A stretch of DNA of 64,000 nucleotides from assembly GCA_026122225.1 (NCBI GenBank), contig JANEZZ010000303.1:255501-319500 (forward strand), given 5' to 3'. A program made the position numbers and the translations under genes. This stretch comes from Heloderma charlesbogerti. Taxonomy: Eukaryota; Chordata; Lepidosauria; Squamata; Helodermatidae. Under the pieces are notes generated by a model. The model saw nothing but the letters and a program-made list of their open reading frames with translations. It was not told the DNA's origin and searched no databases. Shown one piece after another: positions 1 to 9,076 of the stretch (position 1 is its first letter; every line of letters starts with the position of its first letter).

Positions 1-131
1 GGAGGTGACGGACTCGACCTTGGGGGAGCTGGGGGTGGCGATGGTTGACAGGAAGCTCTGGCGTGGGCTGGTCCATGAAGTCACAAAGAGTCGGAAGCAA
101 CTGAATGAATAAACAAGAACAACAAACAACA
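1..131 (+). mobile_element. BovB (RTE) LINE 3' tail
   Basis: The segment carries the diagnostic BovB 3' terminus: a GACAGGAAGC block, then GGTCCATGAAGTCAC, then AGAGTCGGAAGC, ending in CAA-rich simple sequence. It is cut by the left window edge, so upstream ORF2 is not visible. It matches the tail at 33158-33237 more closely than the one at 54325-54681, suggesting a different BovB subfamily from the latter. It is non-coding here. Confidence 0.88.
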
Positions 132-770
132 AATGTTTATTTTGTGAACCACTTTGGGCACAATGTATTGTGGACAATGTGGTATACAAATAAGTTGACT
201 ATGACTATAGATTATGCTGGATTTTGCCCTTATTCTGTCATGGTGAGCACCAGTCCTGGCGAAACTATAACTTTGTTCCACCTGGAGCGGGGACAGTTTT
301 CATTATTATTTTTGTAGCCAAAGAAAAGAAAGGGGAAAAGATCCAGCAATGGAACTCTGAAAGAAACCTTTAAGGTGCTAAGAGAAAGATATGATTTAAA
401 ACATTATTTTATTTATTTTATCAATGAATATCCTATTTTTAGGGGTAAAGTCTTACTGAGCACCTTACAAAATATCTAAAAATAATAATCACAATAAAAC
501 AATTATATGAATAATAAAACAACAGAAGTACATCATTTTAAGCATATTCAATAATACTAATCATAAAAGGAAAGGTGGGGAAATGTTAGCCCATGACAAC
601 TTTGGATCTGACCTGTAGCTTCCCCTCCTCACCACCACCACCATGTAGAAAATAGGCTTTGGGACCTTTTTTTTCTTAGCCTAAATTGCCACACTGGGTG
701 ATTTGTGGGGGTCACAGCTGAGGAAGGAAGGGTTAACTGCCCCCCTCACGTCTGCATAGGAGAATTTTGG
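132..770. other. unassigned AT-rich sequence
   Basis: No open frame or repeat family was recognised. The stretch around 400-560 is very AT-rich, with A/T runs that could be an old LINE tail. Confidence 0.4.
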
Positions 771-850
771 GTGGGTAGGGAAGGAGAGAAAAAGAAAGTG
801 GGGAGAGAGGGGAAGAGAAATGGAGAAAGAAAAAGAGAGAAAGGGAGCAT
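771..850 (+). repeat. purine-rich (GA/GGGA) low-complexity tract
   Basis: An almost uninterrupted run of G and A on the plus strand, ending where the CR1 fragment begins. A second, longer polypurine tract begins where that CR1 fragment ends. Confidence 0.85.
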
Positions 851-1755
851 CTTCTCAAAGCCTGTAAGCGTAAAGTGATGTAAGTTGGGGCAAAAAAAAA
901 AACTAACTTCAAGTATAATCTGATGGGATCTGAGCTAGTGGTGACTGACCAAGAAAGAGATCTTGGGGTTGTAATGAGCAGCTCAATGAAAATGTCAACC
1001 CAGTGTGCAGCCGCCATAAAAAGGCAAACTCCATCTGAGGCATAATTAGACAAGGGATTGAGAATAAAACTGCCAATATCATACTGCCCTTATACAAATC
1101 TATGGTGCGACCACACTTGGAATATTGTGTACAGTTCTGGTCACCACACTAAAAAAAAGTGCAGAAAGGGGCAACTAAAATGATCAAGGGGCTGGAGCAT
1201 CTCCCCTATGAGGGAAGGTTACAACAGCTGGGTTTGTTTAGATTGGAAAAAAGGAGGGTAAGGGGAGACATGATAGAGGTGTACAAAATTATGCATGGTG
1301 TGGAGAATGTGGATAGGGAGGCATATTTCTCCCTCTCTCAAAATACTAGAACCCAGGGTCATCCTAAAAAGCTGATTGGCAGACAGATTCAGGATAGAGA
1401 AAAGGAAGTACTTCTTCACACAGCACATAGTTAAACTATGGAATTCACTACCACAGGATGTAGTGATGGCCCCCAATTTGGATGGCTTTAAAAGAGGGTT
1501 AGACAAATTCCTGGAGGAAGAGGCTACCAGTGGCTACTAATCTTGATGGCTATGTGCTACCTCCAGAACCAGAGGCAGTGAGGCAGTGAGCCTATGTATA
1601 CCAGTTGCTGGGGAACATGGGTGGGAGGTTGCTGCTGTGCTCACGTCCTGCTTGTGGGTTCCTGGTTGACAGCTGGTTGGCCACTGTGTGAACAGAATGC
1701 TGGACTAGATAGACCCTTGGTCTGATCCAGCATGGCTCTTCTTATGTTCTTATGT
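851..1755 (+). mobile_element. CR1-clade LINE, 5'-truncated 3' portion (copy 1)
   Basis: The plus strand encodes the C-terminal part of a CR1-type ORF2 in broken frames. The open stretch at 1159-1434 contains ATKMIKGLEHLPYEGRLQQL and LEKRRVRGDMIEVYK, typical of the region after the reverse transcriptase. A 3' UTR follows and ends in the octamer repeat TTCTTATG TTCTTATG, as CR1 elements end in short octamer repeats. The RT catalytic motifs are absent, so it is 5'-truncated and inactive. It shares its whole length with the minus-strand copy at 20829-21568. The assignment to CR1 rather than a near relative (L3-like) is by memory of family sequences. Confidence 0.82.
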
Positions 1756-1953
1756 AAAGAAGGAAGAGAGAGAGAGAGAAGGGGGGAGGAGGGAAGGGGG
1801 AAGGGGGAAAAGAGAGAAAGATGGAGGAAGAGATGGTAGAGAGAGGGATAAGGGGAGAAAGAGAGAGAGGAGGGGAGAAAAGAAGGGGGAGAGAGAGAAG
1901 GAGAAAAGAAGTGGGGAAAGGGAGAGAGAAGGGGGGAGAGAAAGAGAGAGAAG
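1756..1953 (+). repeat. 200-bp polypurine microsatellite
   Basis: GA, GGGA and GGGGGA units without interruption by pyrimidines beyond a few bases. Long polypurine tracts like this can form triplex (H-DNA) structures. It directly abuts the CR1 3' terminus and mirrors the tract at 771-850. Confidence 0.92.
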
Positions 1954-3004
1954 TATGCAACAGAAAGAAAATGGGTGGCCCATGACTAGCTGTGTTCCCA
2001 CACACCATCAACTCTGACCCCACCCACCCCTGAAAGATTTCCCTTGAGGGAATGCAGACTTTGACATAAAAAAGTTCATCATTTTAATTGAACATGGAAA
2101 TAAATTAGTAAGCAGGGCAACTGGTATAGGATAGGTGTGATATGAATTGACTTCTTAGCTCCTACCAACATGCTGGTGAGCACATTTTGGACCGAGTGAA
2201 GCTTCAAGACTGCCTTTAAGGATAGCTCCACATACGTTGTTGTGAACTGCCCAGAGAATGGTATAGAAATTGGGTGATATAGAAATGAAAAAATCATCAT
2301 CTTTGGGCAGGGAGTTTCAAAGCATATTCATTCCCCTATCACAGCCTTTTCCCTGGATGTTTCTAGACAACAAACTGCATCTTGTATCTTAAATCTGGGG
2401 TATTTTGGCCCACCAATAATTCACTAGGAATAGCCCACACAATCCTACTGCTCTGGTCCAAAAGATGAACTCCTGCATCACAACAGACTCCCGTGGAAGA
2501 GACCACTTCTACCCACTGGGCGTTGGGATAGGAAATATCTGTGTTTCAACCTCATCTCTCCCCCTAACCTGGTTCTTTCCCTTGCCTTTCTCTTTTCAAC
2601 CACTACTTTTGCCAATTCAGGCCAACGTGTTATTTGTATTTTTACTCTCTCTCTCATTCTCGCCCTATTAGGTCTCTCACATGTCCATCCTCTATCACCC
2701 TCCTATTTTCTTTCCCTCCTCTGCCTTCCTATATCTCTTGCATGCTGCTCCATCTTGCCTGATCTTTCTTCTGTTTTCTTCCTCTTCTGCAGAGTTAACC
2801 GGATATTTGCTGGTTCCAACTGAATGCTGCCCATGTACTTATACTATCCATTTTTGTAATACACTGCATATCCAAGTTCCCTAAAGTCTGCTTCATTGTT
2901 TCTTTACTTCTTTCCCCATCTGGGTGCCTTAATTCTTGCTGTGGCAGACTGTGGCATTTTGGTTAAAGATCCCAACTTGTGAGAAAAATAGGCCTTGTAG
3001 CTGT
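1954..3004. other. mostly unassigned, with L2-like remnants near 2140-2320
   Basis: Positions about 2145-2235 resemble the minus strand of an L2 reverse transcriptase C-terminal region (compare 50930-51010). Positions 2236-2325 resemble an L2 3' tail and share downstream bases with 35790-35830. The rest (2330-3004) is pyrimidine-rich in part and shows no recognised gene. Confidence 0.45.
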
Positions 3005-3016
3005 TAAGTAGGTAAT
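3005..3016 (+). repeat. target-site duplication, first of three copies
   Basis: The 12-mer TAAGTAGGTAAT occurs here and exactly again at 3134-3145. Ten of its bases occur a third time at 3489-3498. The copies bracket a BovB tail and a Sauria SINE. Confidence 0.85.
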
Positions 3017-3133
3017 TGTTGTTGTTCAGTCGTTAAGTTGTGTCCGACTCTTCGTGACCCCATGGACCATAGCACGCCAGGCCTTCCTGTCCTCCGCTCT
3101 CTCCCGGAGTGTGCTCAGGTTCATATTCATTGC
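3017..3133 (-). mobile_element. BovB LINE 3' tail, truncated to about 117 bp
   Basis: On the minus strand this is the end of BovB: a CTCCGGGAGAG region, GGACAGGAAGGCCTGGCG, GTCCATGGGGTCACGAAG, GTCGGACAC and a CAACAACAA tail. It is flanked by a perfect 12-bp duplication (3005-3016 and 3134-3145), so it is a complete, heavily 5'-truncated retrotransposition event. Confidence 0.92.
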
Positions 3134-3145
3134 TAAGTAGGTAAT

Positions 3146-3488
3146 AAAAAGGTGTCCCCAACCAGTCGTGTCCGACTCTAGGGTGTGGTGCTCATCTCCA
3201 TTTCTAAGCCGAAGAGCCAGCGCTGTCCGAAGACGCTTCCATGGTCATGTGGCCAGCATGACTGAACACCGAGGTGCACGGAACGCTGTTACCTTTCCCG
3301 CTGAGGTGGTATCTATTTATCTACTTGCAATTTCTTGCTTTCGAGCTGCTAGGTTGGCAGAAGCTGGGACTGAAGACGGGAGCTCACTCCGTCACATGGC
3401 ACTCGGGTCTCGAACTGCTGTCCTGCCGACCTTCCAGTCTGCAGTTCAGCATCTTAACCACTAAGCCACCGTGGCCCCTAATATAGCA
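3146..3488 (-). mobile_element. Sauria SINE (tRNA-related head, BovB-type tail)
   Basis: Read on the minus strand, a tRNA-like head begins GGGGCCACGGTGGCTTAGTG (box A region), with a GTTCGAGAC box-B-like stretch about 50 bp on. A central body follows, and a 3' end containing AGAGTCGGACACGACTGG, shared with BovB. This head-body-tail layout is that of squamate Sauria SINEs, which are mobilised by BovB machinery. Flanks repeat AGTAGGTAAT (3136-3145, 3489-3498). It looks full length. Transcription would be by RNA polymerase III. Confidence 0.9.
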
Positions 3489-3524
3489 GTAGGTAATACT
3501 GGATGCTATATGATGGTTTAAACA

Positions 3525-3772
3525 TTTTGTTGTTGTTTATTCAGTCAGTCGCTTCCGACTCTTTGTGACTTCATGGACCAGCCCACGTCAGAGCTTCCTG
3601 TCGGCTGTCGCCACCCCCAGCTCCCCCAAGGTCAAGTCCGTCACCTCCAGAATATCATCCATCCATCTTGCCCTTGGTCAGCCCCTCTTCCTTTCGCCTT
3701 CCACTTTCCCTAGCATCAGCATCTTCTCCAGAGTATCCTGTCTTCTCATTATGTGGCCAAAGTACTTCAGTT
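3525..3772 (-). mobile_element. BovB LINE 3' fragment
   Basis: The minus strand contains the end of ORF2 and the 3' UTR of BovB, including AAGTACTTTGGCCACATAAT near the upstream end and the GAGTCGGAAGCGACTGACTG terminus with a CAACAA tail. About 250 bp remain, with no catalytic motifs. Confidence 0.88.
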
Positions 3773-3777
3773 TTTAA

Positions 3778-5639
3778 ACATTTACACACATTTATAATAT
3801 GAGGACAGAACAGCATGTCCGCATAATATTCTTGCACACATGAGCTTGTTACCCACCAACCCCTTCAACAGCCTCTCCTCCTCTCTGGTGTTAATAGGGT
3901 TCCTCAAAGGCCTAGTCACCTGCTAAAATGGCAGTTGGAGCTTGTAGATACACATAAGACTTCACTTTTATCTTGCTATTATACTTTGCTGCTGTAAGCC
4001 AATAAAGCAGAGCACCACTACAAAACTAGTTGCCAAGCATATCAATCAGGCAGAAAATGAGAACCAGTCAATGTTTTCTTCCCTAAACACTTGTGTACAT
4101 GTCAGAGTCATGGAACACTGGGAGAATATGAATCCATTCTAAATAACGCAAATGGAACTGCTAATCAGTAAATTCATGTTAATTGAAAAACCACAGTCAC
4201 CCGAGAACCAATTTTCAAAACCTGTTGTACTGTCAAATATTGTGATAAGATATAGGGTAGCATGCGCCAGGCCGAACACCGTTCAGCAAACAGCGTCTGA
4301 TTCACAAAATAAGCAAGCATATTATCAACTAATTTGAAGTTTAAAATGTTACCACCTAGACCTGTTACTGAAATAAAGTAATTGAGAGTCATCCATTTAA
4401 AACTAATAGGCAAACAGATCCTAACTCTCCTATTTTGTTAAGGCTGAGAACACTGTTTCTTTGCATTATTCTTGCTCGGTGCATAACAAAAAATAAACAC
4501 AATTCCACCCCCCACCCCCCGGTGATGTAATACAATATTCCTTGCATGCCTGGCTACTCTGATAAACCGCCATCACCACCCCCCACTCACCATTCACCAT
4601 AATTTTCATTTCTTGGGTAGTGGGGGGAATAATTTTTCCTCATAATATAATCTCCATTGAAATTAATGCTGTTCTTTTAAAAATACTAATGCAGTTTTCT
4701 GCATTACATTAATTAGTAAAGCCCTGCAAAATTCATGACATTTTTCAAGGAAGTTCACAGCAGTAGCACTATTACAGGTCAACATTCAGGGACCCTCAGC
4801 AGGGTAGGAGTTGCTTATGCCTCCTCCCTTCTCATAGCAGGTAGCCACTGCTGGAGCAAAGGAGACAAATTCCAAATACCAATATTACAAATCAAAGCAT
4901 GAAATCTAAACTACATTTTCCCTCCATAATGGTTCCAGGCATGCTTTATTGTAATTAAAGGAACAATACACTTAGCACCAATTTCAGTTAATTTTAGTGA
5001 GGCTATGAAGAGGCATGTCTCAAGTGGTCACCAGCTCAACATTCCTTGCTCCACAAGGCCACTGTAGGTAGGGGATTTTAGAGTGACTGAACTATGCCCA
5101 TGTTACTGCTGTAATGATGTTCAGAAATTTCTTGGCTGGTACAGGCAACGTCATTAACCCAAGAATGATCTTACTACTGCCATAGGCTGTCTACCTATGA
5201 CCATATATTGTGGAGGGTATTATATGGGCTACATTGGTTACTAGTTTATTTCCAGCCAGGCCCAGCTTTAAACAGTGTATCATAATGACACACATTTTGC
5301 TCATTCTTCTCTTTTTCTAAAGAATTCTGTTCAATGTGAAAGTTTAATACCTAGGGTCAATCACTTTTACAACTAGAATATGAAGCAGATTAATTAGTAT
5401 TGTATTAAGGAAAATTAGACTTATACCTCCTTCATCATAATGAAAACTTAAAATTAATGCTATGGCCACAACCCAGAAAACTATGGCTAGCTCTGCATAT
5501 ACAATAGAGCATTTAACTCTTTATTTTCTGACAGCAGCCCCTTTCATAAACCACTTTTGAAACTTGGGAACATGTCTAAAGTGGTTTGCAAACATACATA
5601 GGATAACTGTTGTTAGGGAGAAAAAGGGGAAAAAAGTTC
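3778..5639. other. unassigned unique-looking sequence
   Basis: No recognised family or plausible coding frame. Short ORFs around 4150-4413 overlap on both strands and lack similarity I can recognise. A C-run occurs near 4508-4520. Confidence 0.4.
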
Positions 5640-5647
5640 TACTGAGG
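5640..5647 (+). repeat. 8-bp target duplication of hAT-like unit A (left)
   Basis: TACTGAGG here matches TATTGAGG at 6589-6596 at 7 of 8 positions. Confidence 0.75.
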
Positions 5648-6588
5648 TAGGGATGTCAGAGAATTCCGCCACGGATCTCGGGGAGGCTGAATGCCAGCAC
5701 ATTCGGCCCCCCCGAAATCGGTGGCGGAATGGTCTGCCCCCCGCCCCCCCGGGACGAGACTTACCTGGGGCGGATCTTCCTGGCGGCGGCGGCTCTGGCA
5801 GCGGTTCAGCGGCAGTGGCAGCGGCAGCCGGTCTTCCGACCGGCTGCCACCGCCACCATTTCCAGTTAAAAAAAAAACAAAGATGTGATAGGCTACATAA
5901 AAATATACGTAGCCTATCATGGCTAGGTTTTTTTAAAAAAAAAAACTTGATAGGCTACGTGAATGTTTATGTAGCCTATCACGGCTGACTTAAAAAAAAT
6001 AAATGTGCATACACAAATGGCGGCGGCCATGGCCGCCACCATTTGCGTTCCTTATTTTGGCACGCCTTAGTCTATGTAAACATTTACGTAGACTAAGACG
6101 GCGAAAATAAGGGGAACGCAAATAGCGTAGATGCTACGCTATTTGCGTTCTCCTTATTTTCGCCATCTTAGTCTATGTAAATGTTTACGTAGACTAGACG
6201 TGCCAAAATAAGGAACACAAATGGCGGCGGCCATGGCCGCCGCCATTTGAGTACGCGCGTTTTTGGGGTTTTTTTTTAAGTCAGCCGTGATAGGCTACGT
6301 AAACATTTATGTAGCCTATCACGGCTGACTGCAGGGACGCAAATGGCAGTGGCTACGGCCGCCGCCATTTGCGTCCCTGCTAGCCAGCGGCCGGATGTCC
6401 GGCTGCTGGCGGAGCTGGCCGGCGGCTCCGCAGAATCCCTGCGGAGCACAGCTGGCCAGCCAGGATTCCGGGGGGGGGAGGAACGGAGCGCCTCCCCCCC
6501 CATCCAGGATTCCGCAGGGAGTGACAGAGCGCCTTCCCCCCACCATCAACATAATCCGCGAAAGGTAAGTGACTTTCGTACATCCCTA
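5648..6588 (+). mobile_element. palindrome-packed non-autonomous hAT-like element, unit A
   Basis: The ends are TAGGGATGTCAGAG and CGTACATCCCTA, giving a 9-bp terminal inverted repeat of the hAT type (maize Ac ends TAGGGATG). An 8-bp target duplication is nearly perfect. There is no transposase frame. The interior is a string of hairpins: a GAATTCCGCC hairpin (arms about 5663-5693 and 5700-5730), two hairpins with stem GTGATAGGCTACGT, a GCAAATGGCGGC hairpin, two hairpins with stem CTTAGTCTATGTAAA and a central GCAAATAGCGTAG hairpin. The series then repeats in mirror order. Consensus splice donors face outward near both ends (CCAGGTAAGT on minus about 5760; AAGGTAAGT on plus about 6562). Open frames inside arise from palindrome symmetry and are not considered genes. 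Confidence 0.85.
5946..6331. repeat. hierarchical palindrome of about 386 bp inside unit A
   Basis: The symmetry axis is at about 6132, within AGCGTAG-ATG-CTACGCT. Arms pair outward through GCAAATAG, AAATAAGG, the CTTAGTCTATG hairpins, the GGCGGCGGCC hairpins, GTRCGC spacers and finally the GATAGGCTACGT hairpins. Each arm therefore contains its own small palindromes. Confidence 0.85.
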
Positions 6589-6596
6589 TATTGAGG
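6589..6596 (+). repeat. 8-bp target duplication of unit A (right)
   Basis: TATTGAGG, 7/8 identical with 5640-5647. Confidence 0.75.
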
Positions 6597-6935
6597 ATAT
6601 ACAAGTCTTTGAAGAAGCAACGGAGGCCCCATCTACATGGGGCTTTTACTCCAGTTCTATTCCATCCCTAAATCGATCATGTCAGATGACGAACGCTGCT
6701 CTTGTGGTGTTTCTTTCTTGCCCTAAATCCGGTGTTTTTTTCCAAACTCATTTTTGTGTTGGATTTTCCTGTCACAGCAGCTTCAGTGCTGTTCAGGAGT
6801 CCGTGTGACCTCAGCTGGCTTCAGCACAGCTGAAGGGAAGCTGATTGGTGGAAGGGAAACTAACGTGGGATGGGGGAAGAACAGAGGAGTAAACATGTTT
6901 ACCTGGAAGTAACTCACTGCCTTCAGTTCCACTTT

Positions 6936-6999
6936 GCCAGCCCTGCTGTTTTGAAATCATGCTGCTATGAAGGAGCACAGCTGAGAAATGCTGGCTCGG
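6936..6999 (+). repeat. direct duplication, copy 1
   Basis: GCCAGCCCTGCTGTTTTGAA and the following AAGGAGCACAGCTGAGAAAT recur at 7058-7118 with a few differences, an offset of 122 bp. Confidence 0.85.
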
Positions 7000-7057
7000 T
7001 CGCTGCCTCTCACTTTAAATAGTCATTGGACTTGGGCATTGGGGGGGGGGGCGGGGA

Positions 7058-7118
7058 GCCAGCCCTGCTGTTTTGAAACAGTGCTGCTATGAAGGAGCAT
7101 AGCTGAGAAATGGTGGAT
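7058..7118 (+). repeat. direct duplication, copy 2
   Basis: Second copy of the block at 6936-6999. The two are separated by a sequence containing a G-run (about 7041-7051). Confidence 0.85.
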
Positions 7119-8241
7119 GCCTGTTGATTCGAAGCTGCACAGGTAAGAAAGGGTGATTGCCAGGACGAATGATTTTCATGAACATGTACCCAGAAGTACT
7201 TCATTGTGCCCGTGTTTGTTTTTGGGGGGAGGGGGGGAAGCCTGTTGATTGGGCAGTTAATTTACATCAAAGACAACATGCTAATCTCTCTCACTCCTCG
7301 CTGGCTCTGCACTCTCTGCTCTCAACACCTCTTGCACTCCTGCTCATTCTGCTCAGTCTCCAGGTGGTGGCAGCCTGCTTGCCTGCCCACCTCATAAATG
7401 TGTGTGTATGTGGGGCATGTGGCATTTGTCATGAATGTCTACTCGTAAGCAAGTCCTCCATTGCACTCCATCGAACATGCAAGGGAAGGGGAGCAAGCCT
7501 CTGTTCATTGGCTGCCCCACACCTACGCAATTGCAGACGTTCATTTCTACTTGTGGCAGGACTTGCCTACAAAAAGTATACACCGCAAAAGCAGAGGAAT
7601 ACAGCATTGTGTGTACCATGGAAAGAGCAAATTCAATTCTGTGATAATGCAGATTTCTCCCAAATCGCTTCACAAAATGTTTCCATTTAGATTGGCCCAG
7701 AGATTCTCAAGATCATAGCATTTATGAACCAAAGTCAAGCTGCATATCACAATATTTATCATTGGTTTTACTAATGTATATCAAGAAAGAAAGGCTTGAA
7801 TTTTACATTTTGCATGCTTTTAATGCTTGAAAAGACAAAATGACAAGCAAAATAAGTATCTGACAGCACCATCTTAAGTACGTTATACTCAGAAAGAAGT
7901 CCTACTGAGTTCAAAAGGACTTACTTCCAGGACCCAATCTACACGGCCAATTTAGTGTGGAGCAACAGCACATAAGGGTCATTTGTGACAGATGATGTTG
8001 TTGCCAATCCTCAGCAACCCCGCAGCTTCCCCCTGAAAAAGGTGCATTTTCAGAAAGTCTTTTTAGTGTGTCTTTTTTCCTTAAACATGGCTCCCATGCA
8101 GTTCTGCTGCAGTGTGCCCCGTCCCCCTGCATTAAATGCTGGGCATGCCCATTTCTGTGACCTGGCTGTGTCCTGATCAAGGGGTGGGGCCACCCCTTCC
8201 CCCCCCATGCCCTCTTTTCCCCCATTTGCAGTTAGAGTTGC

Positions 8242-8575
8242 TTTCCCATTCACGATTTCTAGCCTGTTTTTCCCATCAGAATAGTGAAGTAGCACTGTTT
8301 CATTCATTCACAATAGCAGAGTAGCTTCTTTCTCCAGTCACAGTATGCAGCCTCTATTTCCCATTCAGAATAGCAAAGTTGCACAATTCAGGCATTCACA
8401 ATTGTGGAGTTGCTGCTTTCCCCATTCACAGTATGCAACCTGTTTTTCACATTCATAAAAGCGCTGTAGCATGATTTGAGTCATTCACAGTAGTGCAGTA
8501 GGTTCTTCACCCATTCAGATTATGTAGTCTGTTTTCCCATTCACAATAGTGCAGTATCTTTTAATCTTTCACAAT
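8242..8575 (+). repeat. diverged minisatellite, period about 88 bp
   Basis: The landmark CATTCACA plus a following AGTAG/GAGTTG block recurs at about 8305, 8393 and 8482, giving periods of 88 and 89 bp. There are nearly four copies in all. Each unit contains sub-motifs such as CACAGTATGCA and CTGTTTTTC or variants. Confidence 0.8.
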
Positions 8576-8989
8576 ATCTCAATGGTGGATGAGAGGGGAG
8601 AGGTGTGGGGGAAACTACATGGGCTTAATTCAGTGCTTCCAGTAAACTTCCCTGCGCAGGGGAGCATGGGCAGGGGTGGGGAACAAGCCTCTCTCATTCA
8701 CCGAGCAGCACCTACACAGTTGATGACGTTCCAGTTCAAATCTGCCCACCCAACCCTGAAGTATGCAGGTTTCAAGTGCTGTCTGACCTGTCAAAGTGGG
8801 TTTTTAGGTAGTGTATACTCTGCTATTCTTGCTCAGTGTGCCCCTTACGGACCAAAGTGATTTCATGAAAATTCACATATATTATGAAAGCGCTTCTCAT
8901 TCTGTTTCGATGTAGATGGAGCCCAGGACTGCATCCTGAATATTTGCTTCAGATAATTACAGTTTAAAAACTGTACAATCACTTACAGT

Positions 8990-9073
8990 ACAATCCTATA
9001 CATGTCTACTCAGAAGTAAGTCTCACTGAGTTCAATGCGGCTTACTCCCATGTAAGAAGGTATAGGATTGCAG
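8990..9073. repeat. short palindromic interspersed repeat, best copy
   Basis: The arms pair ACAATCCTATAC with GTATAGGATTG, and CAGAAGTAAG with the inverted CTTACTCCC region, around a central TTCAATG. Similar copies lie at 7881-7932, 28832-28890, 32101-32162, 37421-37498, 37705-37780, 38390-38445 and 42299-42380. No coding content. A MITE-like origin is inferred. Confidence 0.75.
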
Positions 9074-9076
9074 CTT

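Larger units (their letters stand above)
6629..8923. mobile_element. possible long non-autonomous element with 14-bp inverted ends
   Basis: GGCCCCATCTACAT at about 6630 is matched in inverted orientation by ATGTAGATGGAGCC at about 8909-8922 (13 of 14 bases). A third, weaker copy of this end type (CCCAATCTACAC) lies at about 7924, so the span may be two elements side by side. There is no transposase frame and no convincing target duplication. The interior includes a 60-bp direct duplication and an 88-bp minisatellite. Short stretches (around 7480-7540 and 8680-8740) resemble the end of the 1.2-kb repeats at 30.2 and 60 kb. Tentative. Confidence 0.35.

Noticed and set aside
1742..2023. Leu/Ser/Pro-rich 93- and 83-codon minus-strand frames
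   Set aside because: Artefact of the polypurine tract read on the complementary strand.
5887..6380. CRISPR-like array of palindromic repeats with spacers
   Set aside because: The context is eukaryotic. Spacing and modules are not uniform, the modules differ in sequence, and the whole lies within transposon termini with target duplications.
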